A stretch of DNA of 64,000 nucleotides from Butyrivibrio fibrisolvens (GTDB taxonomy: Bacteria > Bacillota > Clostridia > Lachnospirales > Lachnospiraceae): positions 3,162,001-3,226,000 of the forward strand of contig NZ_CP065800.1 in NCBI RefSeq assembly GCF_023206215.1, given 5' to 3'. This document shows, one piece after another, positions 25,571-34,506 of the stretch. A model generated the notes under the pieces. That model searched no databases. It saw only the letters and a program-made list of their open reading frames with translations, and was not told the origin of the DNA. Position numbers and translations under genes: made by a program. The number at the start of each line of letters is the position of its first letter. Position 1 is the stretch's first letter.

Positions 25571-25604
25571 ATAATACAGTTGAAGATTTTGAAAGTCAAT
25601 ATCA
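25571..25604 (-). promoter_or_regulatory. Promoter of the feo operon overlapped by a Fur-box-like site
   Basis: TTGACT (25594-25599), 17-base spacer, TATTAT (25571-25576) on the minus strand. A 7-1-7 sequence TGATATTGACTTTCA (25590-25604) matches 11 of 14 Fur positions and covers the -35 element, as expected for an iron-repressed operator. The remaining bases up to 25780 show no gene. Confidence 0.55.
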
Positions 25605-25782
25605 TTTTGGCTATTTCCACGAAATTATAAAAAAAACATTAAATTGTACACGATGTTTTCAAAATAAGCACTAATCATCCGGATATAGTCATCTTATTTT
25701 TGGATATTTTGTACATCAAACAAATTGCCAACAAATAAAAGATATTCCTTAATGACATTTTCATCTTATATACACAAAAAAA

Positions 25783-25814
25783 AATCTTCCTACCCTAAAA
25801 CAGATAGGAAGATT
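25783..25814 (-). terminator. Terminator of the CAP-domain gene
   Basis: Perfect ten-base arms AATCTTCCTA/TAGGAAGATT followed by nine T on the minus strand. Confidence 0.85.
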
Positions 25815-25837
25815 TTTGATATTCATATATTTAATCT

Positions 25838-26398
25838 TTAGTATCCGAACTCCTGAGCCCAATACCAGGATCCATTATCCGTCTGGTATATTGCCATTCC
25901 TACTGTAACAAAGGAACCATCCATGATATTAGCTCTATGTGTTGGAGAATTCATCCATGCATCTACTACAGAAGACGAGCTCTGATATAGCTTTGCAAGG
26001 TTCTCTCCATATTGAAGCGTACTGTTTACAGTCCACCAATTCGATCCGTCAGGACGAGTATGTGAGAACAAAGTTGTAATCTCATGAGCACGAACAGCAG
26101 CTGCGTCAGCAAGCCCATCACTCCATACAAGTGCAGATAGTCCTGCAGCGGCTCTTTGCGCATTTACAAGTGCCAGCGCATCAGAAAGAGCTGCATTGAT
26201 TTCTTCAGTAGATTTAAACTCACCAGAAAGGATTATAGCATTGTTATCAATATAAAACTCTCCGGCTCCCTCGCCCGCAGCACGATATGCAGCATCTCCG
26301 ATCTCTGCATTTCTTGAACCACACGCTGCAGCTCCTAGCACGAACAGCGCAGTGATAATAACCGATACCGTTTTCTTAATACTCTTAAATTTCCTCAT
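25838..26398 (-). CDS. Exported CAP/SCP-domain protein
   Basis: A 186-residue secreted protein. The N-terminus MRKFKSIKKTVSVIITALFVLGAAACGS is split into a basic region, a hydrophobic core and a possible lipobox ending at Cys (AAC is a weak match). After a linker comes a CAP domain (about residues 70-186): ALVNAQRAAAGL, the HEITTLFSHTRPDG segment, GENLA and W..SPTHRANIM with the conserved His and Glu residues. Function of bacterial CAP proteins of this type is unknown. The ATG at 26398 has GGAGG nine bases upstream; in-frame codons further upstream are not supported. Confidence 0.85.
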   Translation of the reverse strand: MRKFKSIKKTVSVIITALFVLGAAACGSRNAEIGDAAYRAAGEGAGEFYIDNNAIILSGEFKSTEEINAALSDALALVNAQRAAAGLSALVWSDGLADAAAVRAHEITTLFSHTRPDGSNWWTVNSTLQYGENLAKLYQSSSSVVDAWMNSPTHRANIMDGSFVTVGMAIYQTDNGSWYWAQEFGY

Positions 26399-26528
26399 AA
26401 TGATTTCCTCCATGGTCTCATTACTCATGTTTATACTATCATATTTGTGATTATTTTTCAAGTATTAGCATGTTTTTATGATTGTTATTTTGCTTCTGCT
26501 CTTTTTTATTTATCGGTAATAAAACAAA

Positions 26529-26561
26529 AAACAAGAACCTTGTTTCCAAGATTCTTGTTTT
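26529..26561 (-). terminator. Terminator of the sortase gene
   Basis: Arms around AACAAGAATCTTG/CAAGGTTCTTGTT (one mismatch), followed by TTTTGTTTTATT on the minus strand, just past the sortase stop. Confidence 0.75.
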
Positions 26562-26568
26562 TTATTTT

Positions 26569-27435
26569 TTATGTATTTTCCATTGTCCCTACTTTAACTG
26601 CGTGTATAACGAATCTTTTTGAAGATCCATGCGGACCGGAGCAAGTTGATAGATTCAGTATCTCTGGTCTATCCTCAAAGGATATATCTATAGGGCAATT
26701 GTAATTGTTCAGGTTCTTAAGTCTTGATACATATGAGTCATATCCGGCATCATCTTCTATGACCGCATAAACAGTATCATCGCCGTTGGTGGTACTTTCA
26801 AATTCATATACCACATATTTAAAAACTGCATCTTTGGTATAGATGTAAAAATACATAGGTTCTTCACTAAGTTCTTCTCTATTTGGCATTTTATAAAGGC
26901 TGTCCAAAGATCCAAACATAGATCCGTTACGCATATTATGACCAAAAAGGAAATCACTGTATCCCATAAAATTCTCGTTAGAAAATTCGTCAAGGAATAT
27001 GCATCCAGAAGAGTTCTTCTCACCTGTAAACGTAACATGCAGATACTGATTAGCATAATGCTCTTTGACTATAGGATAGTTCAAAGTAAAGTCGAACTTA
27101 TCATCTTCAACATCAAAGTCCCAGTAAAGCCATCCTATAAAATCACTATTCTGGGAGGATAGAAGGTCATAATCAATAACAAGCTCCGGTATTCCGGTTT
27201 CTTCATCTATTGCAACACTTTCCTCTCCTGTTTCAGGGTCCTTTTTAGGATTGGTCGAAACTGCGCTACTTGCAATATCGTCATACTCCTTGACAGCCAC
27301 TTCTCTTTCATGGACTTCTTTGTAAATATCATAGCCTTCGTACCCGATAACAACTACCAGTATCACAATTAGAATCTTGGCAAGCCATGGATTGATCCTG
27401 AATGTTTTTCTTTTTCCTTTGTTTTCAGCACTCAT
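26569..27435 (-). CDS. srtB: Class B sortase
   Basis: Membrane transpeptidase that anchors or links surface proteins. The 288-residue protein has a basic N-terminus and one membrane helix (about residues 17-38), a linker, and the sortase domain: the WLYWDF..D and NYPIVKEHYANQYLHVTF strands, catalytic His in LFGHNMRNGSMF near residue 167, catalytic Cys in LSTCSGPHG near 264 and Arg in SKRFVIHAV. The SerGlyCys surroundings and the long helix-containing insertion fit class B. The ATG at 27435 has GAGG seven bases upstream, a motif supplied by the end of the repeat at 27440-27534. No sortase substrate with a sorting signal is seen nearby. Confidence 0.9.
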   Translation of the reverse strand: MSAENKGKRKTFRINPWLAKILIVILVVVIGYEGYDIYKEVHEREVAVKEYDDIASSAVSTNPKKDPETGEESVAIDEETGIPELVIDYDLLSSQNSDFIGWLYWDFDVEDDKFDFTLNYPIVKEHYANQYLHVTFTGEKNSSGCIFLDEFSNENFMGYSDFLFGHNMRNGSMFGSLDSLYKMPNREELSEEPMYFYIYTKDAVFKYVVYEFESTTNGDDTVYAVIEDDAGYDSYVSRLKNLNNYNCPIDISFEDRPEILNLSTCSGPHGSSKRFVIHAVKVGTMENT

Positions 27436-27439
27436 AAAT

Positions 27440-27534
27440 AACCTCATGTCGCGAGCAAAGCAAGTGACATATGGTTCAAATTGGTGAAGCTCGCGACACC
27501 AATTTGGGTTTGAAAATGGAACATTTCCAAACTT
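27440..27534 (-). repeat. Structured intergenic repeat, copy 1
   Basis: About 95 bases closely matching 50059-50154 in the same orientation relative to the next gene. It can fold as CAAATTGGTG/CACCAATTTG-type and GTTTGAAAATG/CATTTCCAAAC stems, and GTCGCGAG pairs with CTCGCGAC. The end next to the sortase gene (CGACATGAGGTTA) provides its ribosome site. AACCTCATGTC occurs at both ends (27440-27450 and 27535-27545), either a target duplication or a partial second copy. Confidence 0.75.
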
Positions 27535-27563
27535 AACCTCATGTCCTGCACTAAGTCAAGAGA

Positions 27564-28133
27564 TCATGTGAGCTTAAGAAAATTCTTAAGTATATCCATT
27601 CCTAGAGGAGTCATTATGGATTCCGGATGAAACTGAACTCCAAACACATTGTACTGTTTGTGCTGAACTGCCATAATCTCACCATCATCCGCCCTTGCAA
27701 CTACTTTAAGGCAATCCGGAAGTGTATCCTCTTTAAGGGAAAGAGAATGATATCTTGCTACTTTTATTATAGCAGGCATTTCCTTAAAAAGGGGAGATGT
27801 TGTATCTATTTGTGTATCAGACTGTTTGCCATGCATAAGCTTTTTGGCATGATCTACAGTTCCGCCATAATATTCACATATAGCCTGGTGTCCAAGGCAT
27901 ACTCCAAGTATCGGGATCTTATCCCCAAGCTGGCCTACAACCTCTTCACAGATTCCTGCATCTTTGGGCTTTCCGGGACCTGGAGAGAGGATTATTGCTT
28001 TGGGACATAGCTTTCTAATCTCTTCTATAGTAATTTTATCATTTCTTACTGCTTTGATATCAGGATCGAGAGTTCCAAAATACTGATACAGGTTATAAGT
28101 AAAGCTATCATAATTGTCGATGAGTAGTATCAT
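27564..28133 (-). CDS. trpG: Anthranilate synthase component II (glutamine amidotransferase)
   Basis: Supplies ammonia from glutamine to TrpE. The 189-residue class I amidotransferase has ILLIDNYDSFTYNLYQYF at the start, SPGPGKP, nucleophile Cys in GVCLGHQAI near residue 79 and the catalytic FHPESI near residue 170. Its ATG follows the trpE stop immediately, so the two are translationally coupled. It could also serve PabA-type folate synthesis, but pairing with a TrpE favours tryptophan. No other trp genes are in the window. Confidence 0.92.
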   Translation of the reverse strand: MILLIDNYDSFTYNLYQYFGTLDPDIKAVRNDKITIEEIRKLCPKAIILSPGPGKPKDAGICEEVVGQLGDKIPILGVCLGHQAICEYYGGTVDHAKKLMHGKQSDTQIDTTSPLFKEMPAIIKVARYHSLSLKEDTLPDCLKVVARADDGEIMAVQHKQYNVFGVQFHPESIMTPLGMDILKNFLKLT

Positions 28134-29600
28134 TTATTCTTCCTCCGCTTCCTTGATCGCAAGAACTACGGCTTTGGCCTTATTGATGCATTCCTGATAT
28201 TCGTTCTCTGCTATAGAATCAGCAACAATACCAGCTCCGCTTCTGACAAATACTTTGCCACCTTTTTTGTATGCAAGTCGTATAGCTATGCAGGTATCAA
28301 GATTGCCTGTAAAGTCTACATATCCGATAGCTCCACCATATATTCCTCTGCGGCTGTCTTCAAGTTCATCTATGATCTCACAGGCTCTTATTTTAGGAGC
28401 TCCGGATAGTGTTCCGGCAGGAAGAACAGAATCTATCGCTTCAACTTGTGATCGTTCATCACTAAGTATTCCTTTTACTTCAGATCCGATATGCATTACA
28501 TGTGAGTATCTTTCTACTTCCATGTATTTTTCTACTTCTACAGATCCAAACTTGCACAATCTTCCAAGATCGTTTCGCCCCAGATCAACCAGCATATTAT
28601 GCTCAGCTTTTTCTTTTTCATCAGCCAGAAGCTCTTTTTCCAAAGCCTGATCCTCTTCGTATGTGGCGCCTCTTGGCCTGGTACCTGCAAGAGGAAATGT
28701 TCTTATGGTCCTGTCTGTAACTTTGACAAGTGTCTCAGGTGATGCACCGGCGATCTCCATATCACCATAAAAATAGAACATATATGGACTTGGATTTGTA
28801 GTTCTAAGTACTCTGTAAATATTGAGAAGTGATCCTTCAAATTCTGCTTCCATTGGATTAGATAAAACGAGCTGGAATATATCGCCCTCTGTGATGTGAT
28901 ACTTTACCTTTTCTATCTTCTCACAGAACTCTTCTTTACTAAACTTTGGTTTGAGTTCTGTCTTTAATATTCCCTTCATCACAGGTTTCTGGAGTCCTCC
29001 TCTTATAAGATGCTCCATTTCATCTATTCCGGATACAGCTTCCTTATATGATGCTTCTATATCATCAGTTCCCACATTAGCTATTAGAAGGATCTTCTGC
29101 TTTAAGTTATCATAGCAGATGATCTTTCTAAAAAGCATCAGATCCATATCGTCAAAATCATTTTCGTTTTGGGATTTAAAATGAAGAGAAGGTTCCCCGT
29201 ATTGCATATATTCATAACTAAAATAGCCTACAAGACCTCCGGTAAAAGTCGGAAATCCCGGAATACTCGGAGCTTTATTATCTTCGACTATTTTTTTGAT
29301 ATACTCTCCGGGATTATCGCATTTGCTTGTGTTAGTTCCATTTGAAGTCACTACAGTAAGTTCATGATCCTTAACTGTAATAGTCATATCAGGAGCATAG
29401 CCTAGAAAACTATATCTGCCCCACTGTCTGTTATCTTCACAACTTTCAAGAAGAAAACAGTGATTACTTACATTCTGAAGCGCTCTAAGTGTTTCAAGCG
29501 GTGTTCTTATATCAGAAAAGATCTCTCTTTTGACAGGTATTAGTTTATAATCCCCTGATGCTGCAATCTTTCTGACTTCGTCCAAAGATGTCTGTTTCAT
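28134..29600 (-). CDS. trpE: Anthranilate synthase component I
   Basis: Converts chorismate plus ammonia to anthranilate. The 488-residue protein has the regulatory LLESCED motif near residue 49 (tryptophan feedback site), and in the C-terminal half FQLVLSNPMEAEF, SPETLVKV, TFPLAGTRPRG, HNMLVDLGRNDLGR, LPAGTLSGAPK and RSGAGIVADS, all part of the chorismate-binding fold. The ATG at 29600 has GGGAGG eight bases upstream. It forms an operon with trpG. No leader peptide with Trp codons was seen; a TATAAT lies near 29633-29640 but without a good -35. Confidence 0.93.
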   Translation of the reverse strand: MKQTSLDEVRKIAASGDYKLIPVKREIFSDIRTPLETLRALQNVSNHCFLLESCEDNRQWGRYSFLGYAPDMTITVKDHELTVVTSNGTNTSKCDNPGEYIKKIVEDNKAPSIPGFPTFTGGLVGYFSYEYMQYGEPSLHFKSQNENDFDDMDLMLFRKIICYDNLKQKILLIANVGTDDIEASYKEAVSGIDEMEHLIRGGLQKPVMKGILKTELKPKFSKEEFCEKIEKVKYHITEGDIFQLVLSNPMEAEFEGSLLNIYRVLRTTNPSPYMFYFYGDMEIAGASPETLVKVTDRTIRTFPLAGTRPRGATYEEDQALEKELLADEKEKAEHNMLVDLGRNDLGRLCKFGSVEVEKYMEVERYSHVMHIGSEVKGILSDERSQVEAIDSVLPAGTLSGAPKIRACEIIDELEDSRRGIYGGAIGYVDFTGNLDTCIAIRLAYKKGGKVFVRSGAGIVADSIAENEYQECINKAKAVVLAIKEAEEE

Positions 29601-29648
29601 GCCAAATCCTCCCACGCTCCCAATTGCCGGATTTTATTATATTAAAAA

Positions 29649-29678
29649 AATCAGAAAGCCGTAAAAAGCTTTCTGATT
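29649..29678 (-). terminator. Terminator of the TPM-zinc ribbon unit
   Basis: Perfect 11-base arms AATCAGAAAGC/GCTTTCTGATT, then TTTTTTAAT on the minus strand. It stands between the TPM gene and trpE. Confidence 0.85.
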
Positions 29679-29755
29679 CAAAATTTTAAAGATTTTATAT
29701 ATAAAAAACAATGATATAAAATAATTTTATCTTTTTAATTATTTATGCTACACAT

Positions 29756-30577
29756 TTAGAAATGTCCGCCATGACCGCCGTGTGTGTTGCCGGAAGACGA
29801 ACGATGTGTTGTAGAACCGCCTCCGGATCTATTCTCAGTCTCCTTGCGGGTTCTGTTAACACTCTTTCTTATAAATCTATCATGTCTTCCTGTGATTCGG
29901 ACATTATTTTTCTGCTCATACTCTGCAGCGCTGTTATTTTGTTTGATATTTTTCATGCCACTTGCCATGACGCCAACTGTGATACCTCCAAACAAGAGTC
30001 CAAGAAGGAGGCATACAAACCATTTCCAAGCAGGTATCTTATCTCTGTTTTCATATGCTGTGCAGTAGCTGTCAACTCCATCTGCAAACTTATCAAATGC
30101 TCTGGCATAATCACCGCTTGAAAGATAAGGAGTATACTTATCTTCAAGAGAATACAGATTATTATCTGTAAAGATCTGAATAGCTTCTCCTCTGGTACTT
30201 GCATAAAACTCTCTTGTATCCATGCATACTGCAAGAAGGATACCTGCATCATTATTGCCTTTAGCCATGCCAAGTTCACCACTATCCATCATATCATCCG
30301 CATACTCTTCAATAGTATACTGAGAATATGAATCTGTAGTAACTACAGCAATCTGAACATCATGTGCACTTCCAACTTCTTCAAGCTTATCCTGAAGATC
30401 TTTTTCCTCTTCGTCAGTAAGAAGGTCACCATCATCATATACAAAGCCATATTCGCCGGATCTAACCTGCGCATTTTGGGCATATACTTCATTGCACAAC
30501 GGAGCCGACATAAATATAGCAGCTGCCATTCCTGCGCAAAGCGTAATTATTCTTTTATTTTTAAATAAGCCTTTCAT
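29756..30577 (-). CDS. Exported TPM-domain membrane protein
   Basis: A 273-residue protein with a signal peptide (residues 1-33, ending around VYAQ), a TPM domain (about 40-170; VYDDGDLLTDEEEKDLQDKL, QIAVVTTDSYS, NDAGILLAVC) and one membrane helix (about 183-205, WKWFVCLLLGLLFGGITVGVM). The cytoplasmic tail is basic and ends in a Gly/His-rich stretch (GGGSTTHRSS.., THGGHGGHF). TPM proteins are found in membrane-protein quality control and photosystem repair; no function is known for this type. It lies 16 bases after the zinc-ribbon gene, so the two are one operon. Confidence 0.85.
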   Translation of the reverse strand: MKGLFKNKRIITLCAGMAAAIFMSAPLCNEVYAQNAQVRSGEYGFVYDDGDLLTDEEEKDLQDKLEEVGSAHDVQIAVVTTDSYSQYTIEEYADDMMDSGELGMAKGNNDAGILLAVCMDTREFYASTRGEAIQIFTDNNLYSLEDKYTPYLSSGDYARAFDKFADGVDSYCTAYENRDKIPAWKWFVCLLLGLLFGGITVGVMASGMKNIKQNNSAAEYEQKNNVRITGRHDRFIRKSVNRTRKETENRSGGGSTTHRSSSGNTHGGHGGHF

Positions 30578-30593
30578 CGTCCATCCCCCAGTC

Positions 30594-31682
30594 TCAAATA
30601 CGGAATATCAGTTCCAGTACTGCAAAAAGCACAGTAAACAAAACTGAACTAAGCGCAAAATATTTAAAAGCTGCGCCCTTATCAACAGGCAGGTTTCCGA
30701 CAAATTTACCGGTCTGTCCGTTCATCGCAAATAAGAAATTTTGTCCATTCCAGGTCGTAGACAAAAGCCATACGGGATAAAGAGCATATTTACAGGCTTC
30801 TGATGTAGTAGCTACATTTTGGTTACGTACCATTACAGAGCTATAACCCTGAACACTGTTTTTGATCTCATTAACAGCACTATTTGTCATACGCTGCTTA
30901 GCACGAGGTCTTGACTTTTCTTCATCAACATCATACTGATTGGCAACATATCCTGCAAAATACGCATCGTCATATTTTTTAAGTCCTTTGTCATCATAGG
31001 GCTCTATTGATTCTGTCAGATCATCAGGCATCTTGCTGGATCCATCTACGGGGACTTTACTAAAAGGCACATCACCTTCACGATATACGTCATAAAAGCT
31101 TGTCTCTGTATATCTATAATCCCTGTCACTCCAGGTTCTTACCTTGGTTGCTTCGCAGTTAAGAGACACATGCATATTGGCATCAAAAAGCCAGTATGGA
31201 ATGTATACCCCTTTGATCTCATCTATATGATTTTCTGTGGAAAAAGCTTTGGGAAGAAGTTTTCTTCCCTTGATATAATCCTTATATTTCTGCTTAGCCT
31301 GTTCCTTGGTAAGCTGAAATGGGATTACATAGTCAGGTCTTCGACCATTAGTAAAGACCTCTTTAAAAGTTACATTATTGCCACAAAACGGGCACTGGGT
31401 AGCCCCCTGAGTCTTGTCTGCTATGATTTCGCCGCCACAAGACTTACAGATATATACGTTTTTGTCTTTGCCAAATCCATAGTTTTCAGCCTCTTCATCA
31501 GACAATCTGTCAGACTTCTCTTCTGAATCAGCTGTTTTCTCTGCTTTACCTTTAGAAACCATCTTATGATACTCATCTACAGATATTGTAGTATCACAGT
31601 ATAAGCATTTAAGCTTCTGCGAAGGAGCATCAAACTCCATAACTCCTCCACACGCAGGGCATTCATATTCCTGAGTTGCCAT
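30594..31682 (-). CDS. Multi-zinc-ribbon protein with C-terminal membrane helix
   Basis: A 362-residue protein. Three zinc-ribbon units are visible: CPACGG with CLYC (residues 8-30), CKSCGG near residue 79 and CPFCGNN near residue 96. A folded middle region follows, with PDYVIPFQLTKEQA and IKGVYIPYWLFDANMHV, and one C-terminal membrane helix (FKYFALSSVLFTVLFAVLELIF). Similar proteins in Firmicutes are often encoded beside TPM-domain genes, as here, and are of unknown role; a membrane quality-control or envelope function is inference. The ATG at 31682 has GGAGG nine bases upstream. Confidence 0.8.
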   Translation of the reverse strand: MATQEYECPACGGVMEFDAPSQKLKCLYCDTTISVDEYHKMVSKGKAEKTADSEEKSDRLSDEEAENYGFGKDKNVYICKSCGGEIIADKTQGATQCPFCGNNVTFKEVFTNGRRPDYVIPFQLTKEQAKQKYKDYIKGRKLLPKAFSTENHIDEIKGVYIPYWLFDANMHVSLNCEATKVRTWSDRDYRYTETSFYDVYREGDVPFSKVPVDGSSKMPDDLTESIEPYDDKGLKKYDDAYFAGYVANQYDVDEEKSRPRAKQRMTNSAVNEIKNSVQGYSSVMVRNQNVATTSEACKYALYPVWLLSTTWNGQNFLFAMNGQTGKFVGNLPVDKGAAFKYFALSSVLFTVLFAVLELIFRI

Positions 31683-31703
31683 TTTTATAATCCTCCAAAA
31701 CAA

Positions 31704-32057
31704 AACTTACTTACATGTAGTTTTATTCTACCATATATCAGAATGTTTCCCACCCATTAATTGAAGTATTATAAGCATCTAATGCCTTAATAATCCGGTA
31801 ATAAAGCAAAGCGACTCGATTTTCCCACTAGTAGGAAGATTTGTATTAATACTTTTACTTTTATTTTTACTTTATAAAGCCTTTAGAAACTATCCAAATT
31901 TAGGACACAAATTCGTTGTAATATAATAACCATCAGAAACAGTCAATTGTTTCTGACTCCCCAACAAAACTTTTTTCATACCGGACGGATTGATCCCCAT
32001 CAGTCCGTCCCTCCTCCCTAAAATTACAGTTATTCTGTTTTATAGTACTCGGCACAA
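31704..32057. other. Gene-free interval with two hairpins
   Basis: No supported coding frame. Two inverted repeats stand out: TCAGAAACA/TGTTTCTGA (31933-31956) and GGACGGA/TCCGTCC with an inner GAT/ATC (31983-32010). A TATAAT at 31922-31927 on the plus strand lacks a good -35. A small RNA is possible but unproven. Confidence 0.4.
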
Positions 32058-32098
32058 AGAAAGCGTCGGCTCACTAATACATGAGTCGACGCTTTCTT
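32058..32098 (-). terminator. Terminator of the L,D-transpeptidase gene
   Basis: Arms AGAAAGCGTCGGCTCA/TGAGTCGACGCTTTCT with one mismatch; about 14 bases past the stop codon. Confidence 0.8.
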
Positions 32099-32111
32099 AA
32101 TATCAAATATC

Positions 32112-33737
32112 TTATTCACCACTTCCGGATATCTGCTCGCTCGGGTCAGTTGACTCCGGTACCGCCAAAGATTCATCTGTGGAAGTATCCGGTGTCGGAA
32201 CATTTGAAGATGCATCTGTAGCATCCGGTGTGCCTGTGTTTTCAGGAGCGACCGGAGCCTGCGAATTTCCATCACCTGCCGCAGAATCTCCATCGTCAGT
32301 ATTATCAGTATTTCCTTCTTCTGATTTATCCTTATTTTTCAAATAGTCTTTGGCCTGACTTGGTTGTATGCCGCCATAGACTATAACCGCTTCACCCTTT
32401 TCTACATGCTCGAATATGACTGCAGCAGCATCAGGTGGAAGATTAATACATCCATGTGATCCGTTAGTAACATAAATATCAGAGCCAAAAGATGATCTCC
32501 AACTTGCATCATGGAGTCCAACATTACCATAAAAAGGCATCCAATATTTTACATCAGATGAATAGTTCTGTCCTGTAAGAGTTGCATCTCTTTCTTTATA
32601 AGTGATTCCAAAAGTACCTGTTGGCGTCACTCTGTCATTGGTAGCCTTACCAGATACGCAGTCAGTATCTATTACCAGGGATCCATTCTCATATACATAA
32701 ACATGCTGATGATCAAGATCCACTTCAACATAACTAGTACCATAATCCTGAGAGCCGTACTGAGCTGCCGTTCCGAAATAAACCGGTGTCATATCGCATA
32801 TACTTGTAGACTCGATTGCAGTCACAAGTTCGCTCAAAGTCGTATCCCTATCCATCCACCAGCCGTAATCACCGCCGGATACAGTAATAGTCTGGCCGAG
32901 AGATGTTGTAAATGTCCTGTCACGCCCGAAGGTATCATATGTCCTTCCCAGCGTATTAACAAACTCATTGACCTTATCTGTATCAAGCGTTGTTGTTGTA
33001 CCATCATAGCTGATCCAGTCTTTGATATAATTGCCATCAACTGTGATCACATCATCACCAAACGTATATGTGATCTTGGCTGAAGCATACTTATTAAGAC
33101 TCTGACATTCGTCTGTAAGAGCTTTATTGTCAGACAAGATCTTGGGTTCTTCATAGACTCCGGCCTTGTCAAGCGACAATGTCATCTGCATAGTAGACAG
33201 CGCTTCTACAACAGCCTCATAAAAGGCATCTCTATCTGCCTTGCTGCCATAATCTTCCGGAACTATAGTATATTCAGCCAGAGTTTCATCGAATACAAGC
33301 TGAGCATCTACCGGTGATATCATGTTCTCTTCTTTGAAAAAAGACATACTGTTTATTTTTGATTTAAGCAGCTCTTCATCAAAAGAAGCCATATCTTCAT
33401 TGGTAAATGATCGGTGGGAAAGGACATAAACCGGCCATTTAAGACCATTCACAAATCCCAGATTGTCATTAAGACTTTCGTTAAAATCAGGCTTCCAGGA
33501 GATATCACTTGCTGTAATCTTCTCATCAAGACCACTTCTTCCAACAATATCAAGAACATAGCTCGATGCCTTTGAATCAACAAGATCTCTAACCTGGCTG
33601 ATAGTCATCCAGGAAATATCCTGACCATTAAGTTTGGATCCGGGACAGAAATGAAATGAGAAAAATGTAGCTGCCCCTAAATAAATAGCTGCCACAGTCG
33701 TAGCAGCTATAATAAGAATCAGATTTTTTTTCTTCAC
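32112..33737 (-). CDS. L,D-transpeptidase (YkuD) with peptidoglycan-binding domains
   Basis: A 541-residue membrane-anchored cell-wall enzyme that forms 3-3 peptide crosslinks. One N-terminal helix (about residues 5-27) is followed by a long region resembling the PG_binding_4 repeats (KLNGQDISWMTISQVRDLVD..) and the YkuD domain (about 335-460): VEVDLDHQHVYVYENG, CVSGKATNDRVTPTGTF, VGLHDASWR and the catalytic GSHGCINLPPDAA with Cys near residue 430. The C-terminal 75 residues are low-complexity Asp/Glu/Ser/Thr/Pro, likely a wall-spanning or disordered tail. It ends with its own terminator, downstream of the CPBP-like gene by 28 bases, so the two are likely one unit. Confidence 0.92.
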   Translation of the reverse strand: MKKKNLILIIAATTVAAIYLGAATFFSFHFCPGSKLNGQDISWMTISQVRDLVDSKASSYVLDIVGRSGLDEKITASDISWKPDFNESLNDNLGFVNGLKWPVYVLSHRSFTNEDMASFDEELLKSKINSMSFFKEENMISPVDAQLVFDETLAEYTIVPEDYGSKADRDAFYEAVVEALSTMQMTLSLDKAGVYEEPKILSDNKALTDECQSLNKYASAKITYTFGDDVITVDGNYIKDWISYDGTTTTLDTDKVNEFVNTLGRTYDTFGRDRTFTTSLGQTITVSGGDYGWWMDRDTTLSELVTAIESTSICDMTPVYFGTAAQYGSQDYGTSYVEVDLDHQHVYVYENGSLVIDTDCVSGKATNDRVTPTGTFGITYKERDATLTGQNYSSDVKYWMPFYGNVGLHDASWRSSFGSDIYVTNGSHGCINLPPDAAAVIFEHVEKGEAVIVYGGIQPSQAKDYLKNKDKSEEGNTDNTDDGDSAAGDGNSQAPVAPENTGTPDATDASSNVPTPDTSTDESLAVPESTDPSEQISGSGE

Positions 33738-33765
33738 GCTTCCCCCTCAATAAGACATAGCCCTC

Positions 33766-34506
33766 TTATCTGAGCATTAATCTGGCAACATCATATGCTA
33801 TATCAGGAATAAAAAGATATGCAGATACTATAATCTGAGCTGTTAATGTTATATACATATTTTTGGTTTTAAGATATACAAGTACTATCGGAATAGCAAC
33901 TACTGCATACGAAAGGATTCCGTAGAATCCATGAGCATAAAACAAACCTCTTACAAAAAGACCTGCTATAGCCAGAACAAATAGCGCAATCTTATTCTTG
34001 CCTGATAAAAGTCCCTTACATATAAGAAGGTTCTCAGCAAGCGGCAGAATAATGATCATAGTAATAGCATAAAAAACTACTCCTATATAGTTCTCCTTCT
34101 GCCAGATCTGTATAATGCCTGAGTTCTGTCCTACAAACATGGTCCAGAGCATGTATTTCTTGAGCTGATCAGCTCCAATCAAAAGAGCCACAGAAACAGC
34201 TGTCCATACCCAGAACTGCCATCCGCTTATAAAATTTCTTCCATACTTTTTTATGGAAAAGCCCTTGTGAAACAGAATTATGAGTCCTGCGCCAAGCGCA
34301 AAGAACATAAATATATCCGGCTTTGTAACAACTTCAGTAAGTACAGTAAAACCTACTATAAGAGCTACTGCTACGATCCACTTGACTATTGTAAGCTTAT
34401 TTATCTTATGAACAGCCTTGGAAGAAGTACGAGTTCTCTTCTTAACCGCTGTCCTACTAGCATATACTGTTGTATCCATATCTGAAAACCTCTTGTAATT
34501 ATCCAC
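33766..34506 (-). CDS. Degenerate CPBP-type polytopic membrane protein
   Basis: A 246-residue protein with a basic N-terminal tail (KKRTRTSSKAVHK) and about seven hydrophobic helices. The order PLAENLLICKGLL, then LFVRGLFYAHGF, then GILSYAVVAIPIVLVYLKTKNMYITLTAQIIVS resembles the three motifs of CPBP intramembrane proteases, but the first motif is AENLLICK instead of EExxxR, and the third lacks His. If the assignment is right the protein is probably not an active protease. Upstream of the L,D-transpeptidase gene in the same direction. Confidence 0.6.
   Translation of the reverse strand: MDNYKRFSDMDTTVYASRTAVKKRTRTSSKAVHKINKLTIVKWIVAVALIVGFTVLTEVVTKPDIFMFFALGAGLIILFHKGFSIKKYGRNFISGWQFWVWTAVSVALLIGADQLKKYMLWTMFVGQNSGIIQIWQKENYIGVVFYAITMIIILPLAENLLICKGLLSGKNKIALFVLAIAGLFVRGLFYAHGFYGILSYAVVAIPIVLVYLKTKNMYITLTAQIIVSAYLFIPDIAYDVARLMLR

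Noticed and set aside
29601..29755. T-box or Trp leader peptide ahead of trpE
   Set aside because: The only hairpin is a clean terminator for the TPM gene; no T-box sequence and no Trp-codon-rich small frame.
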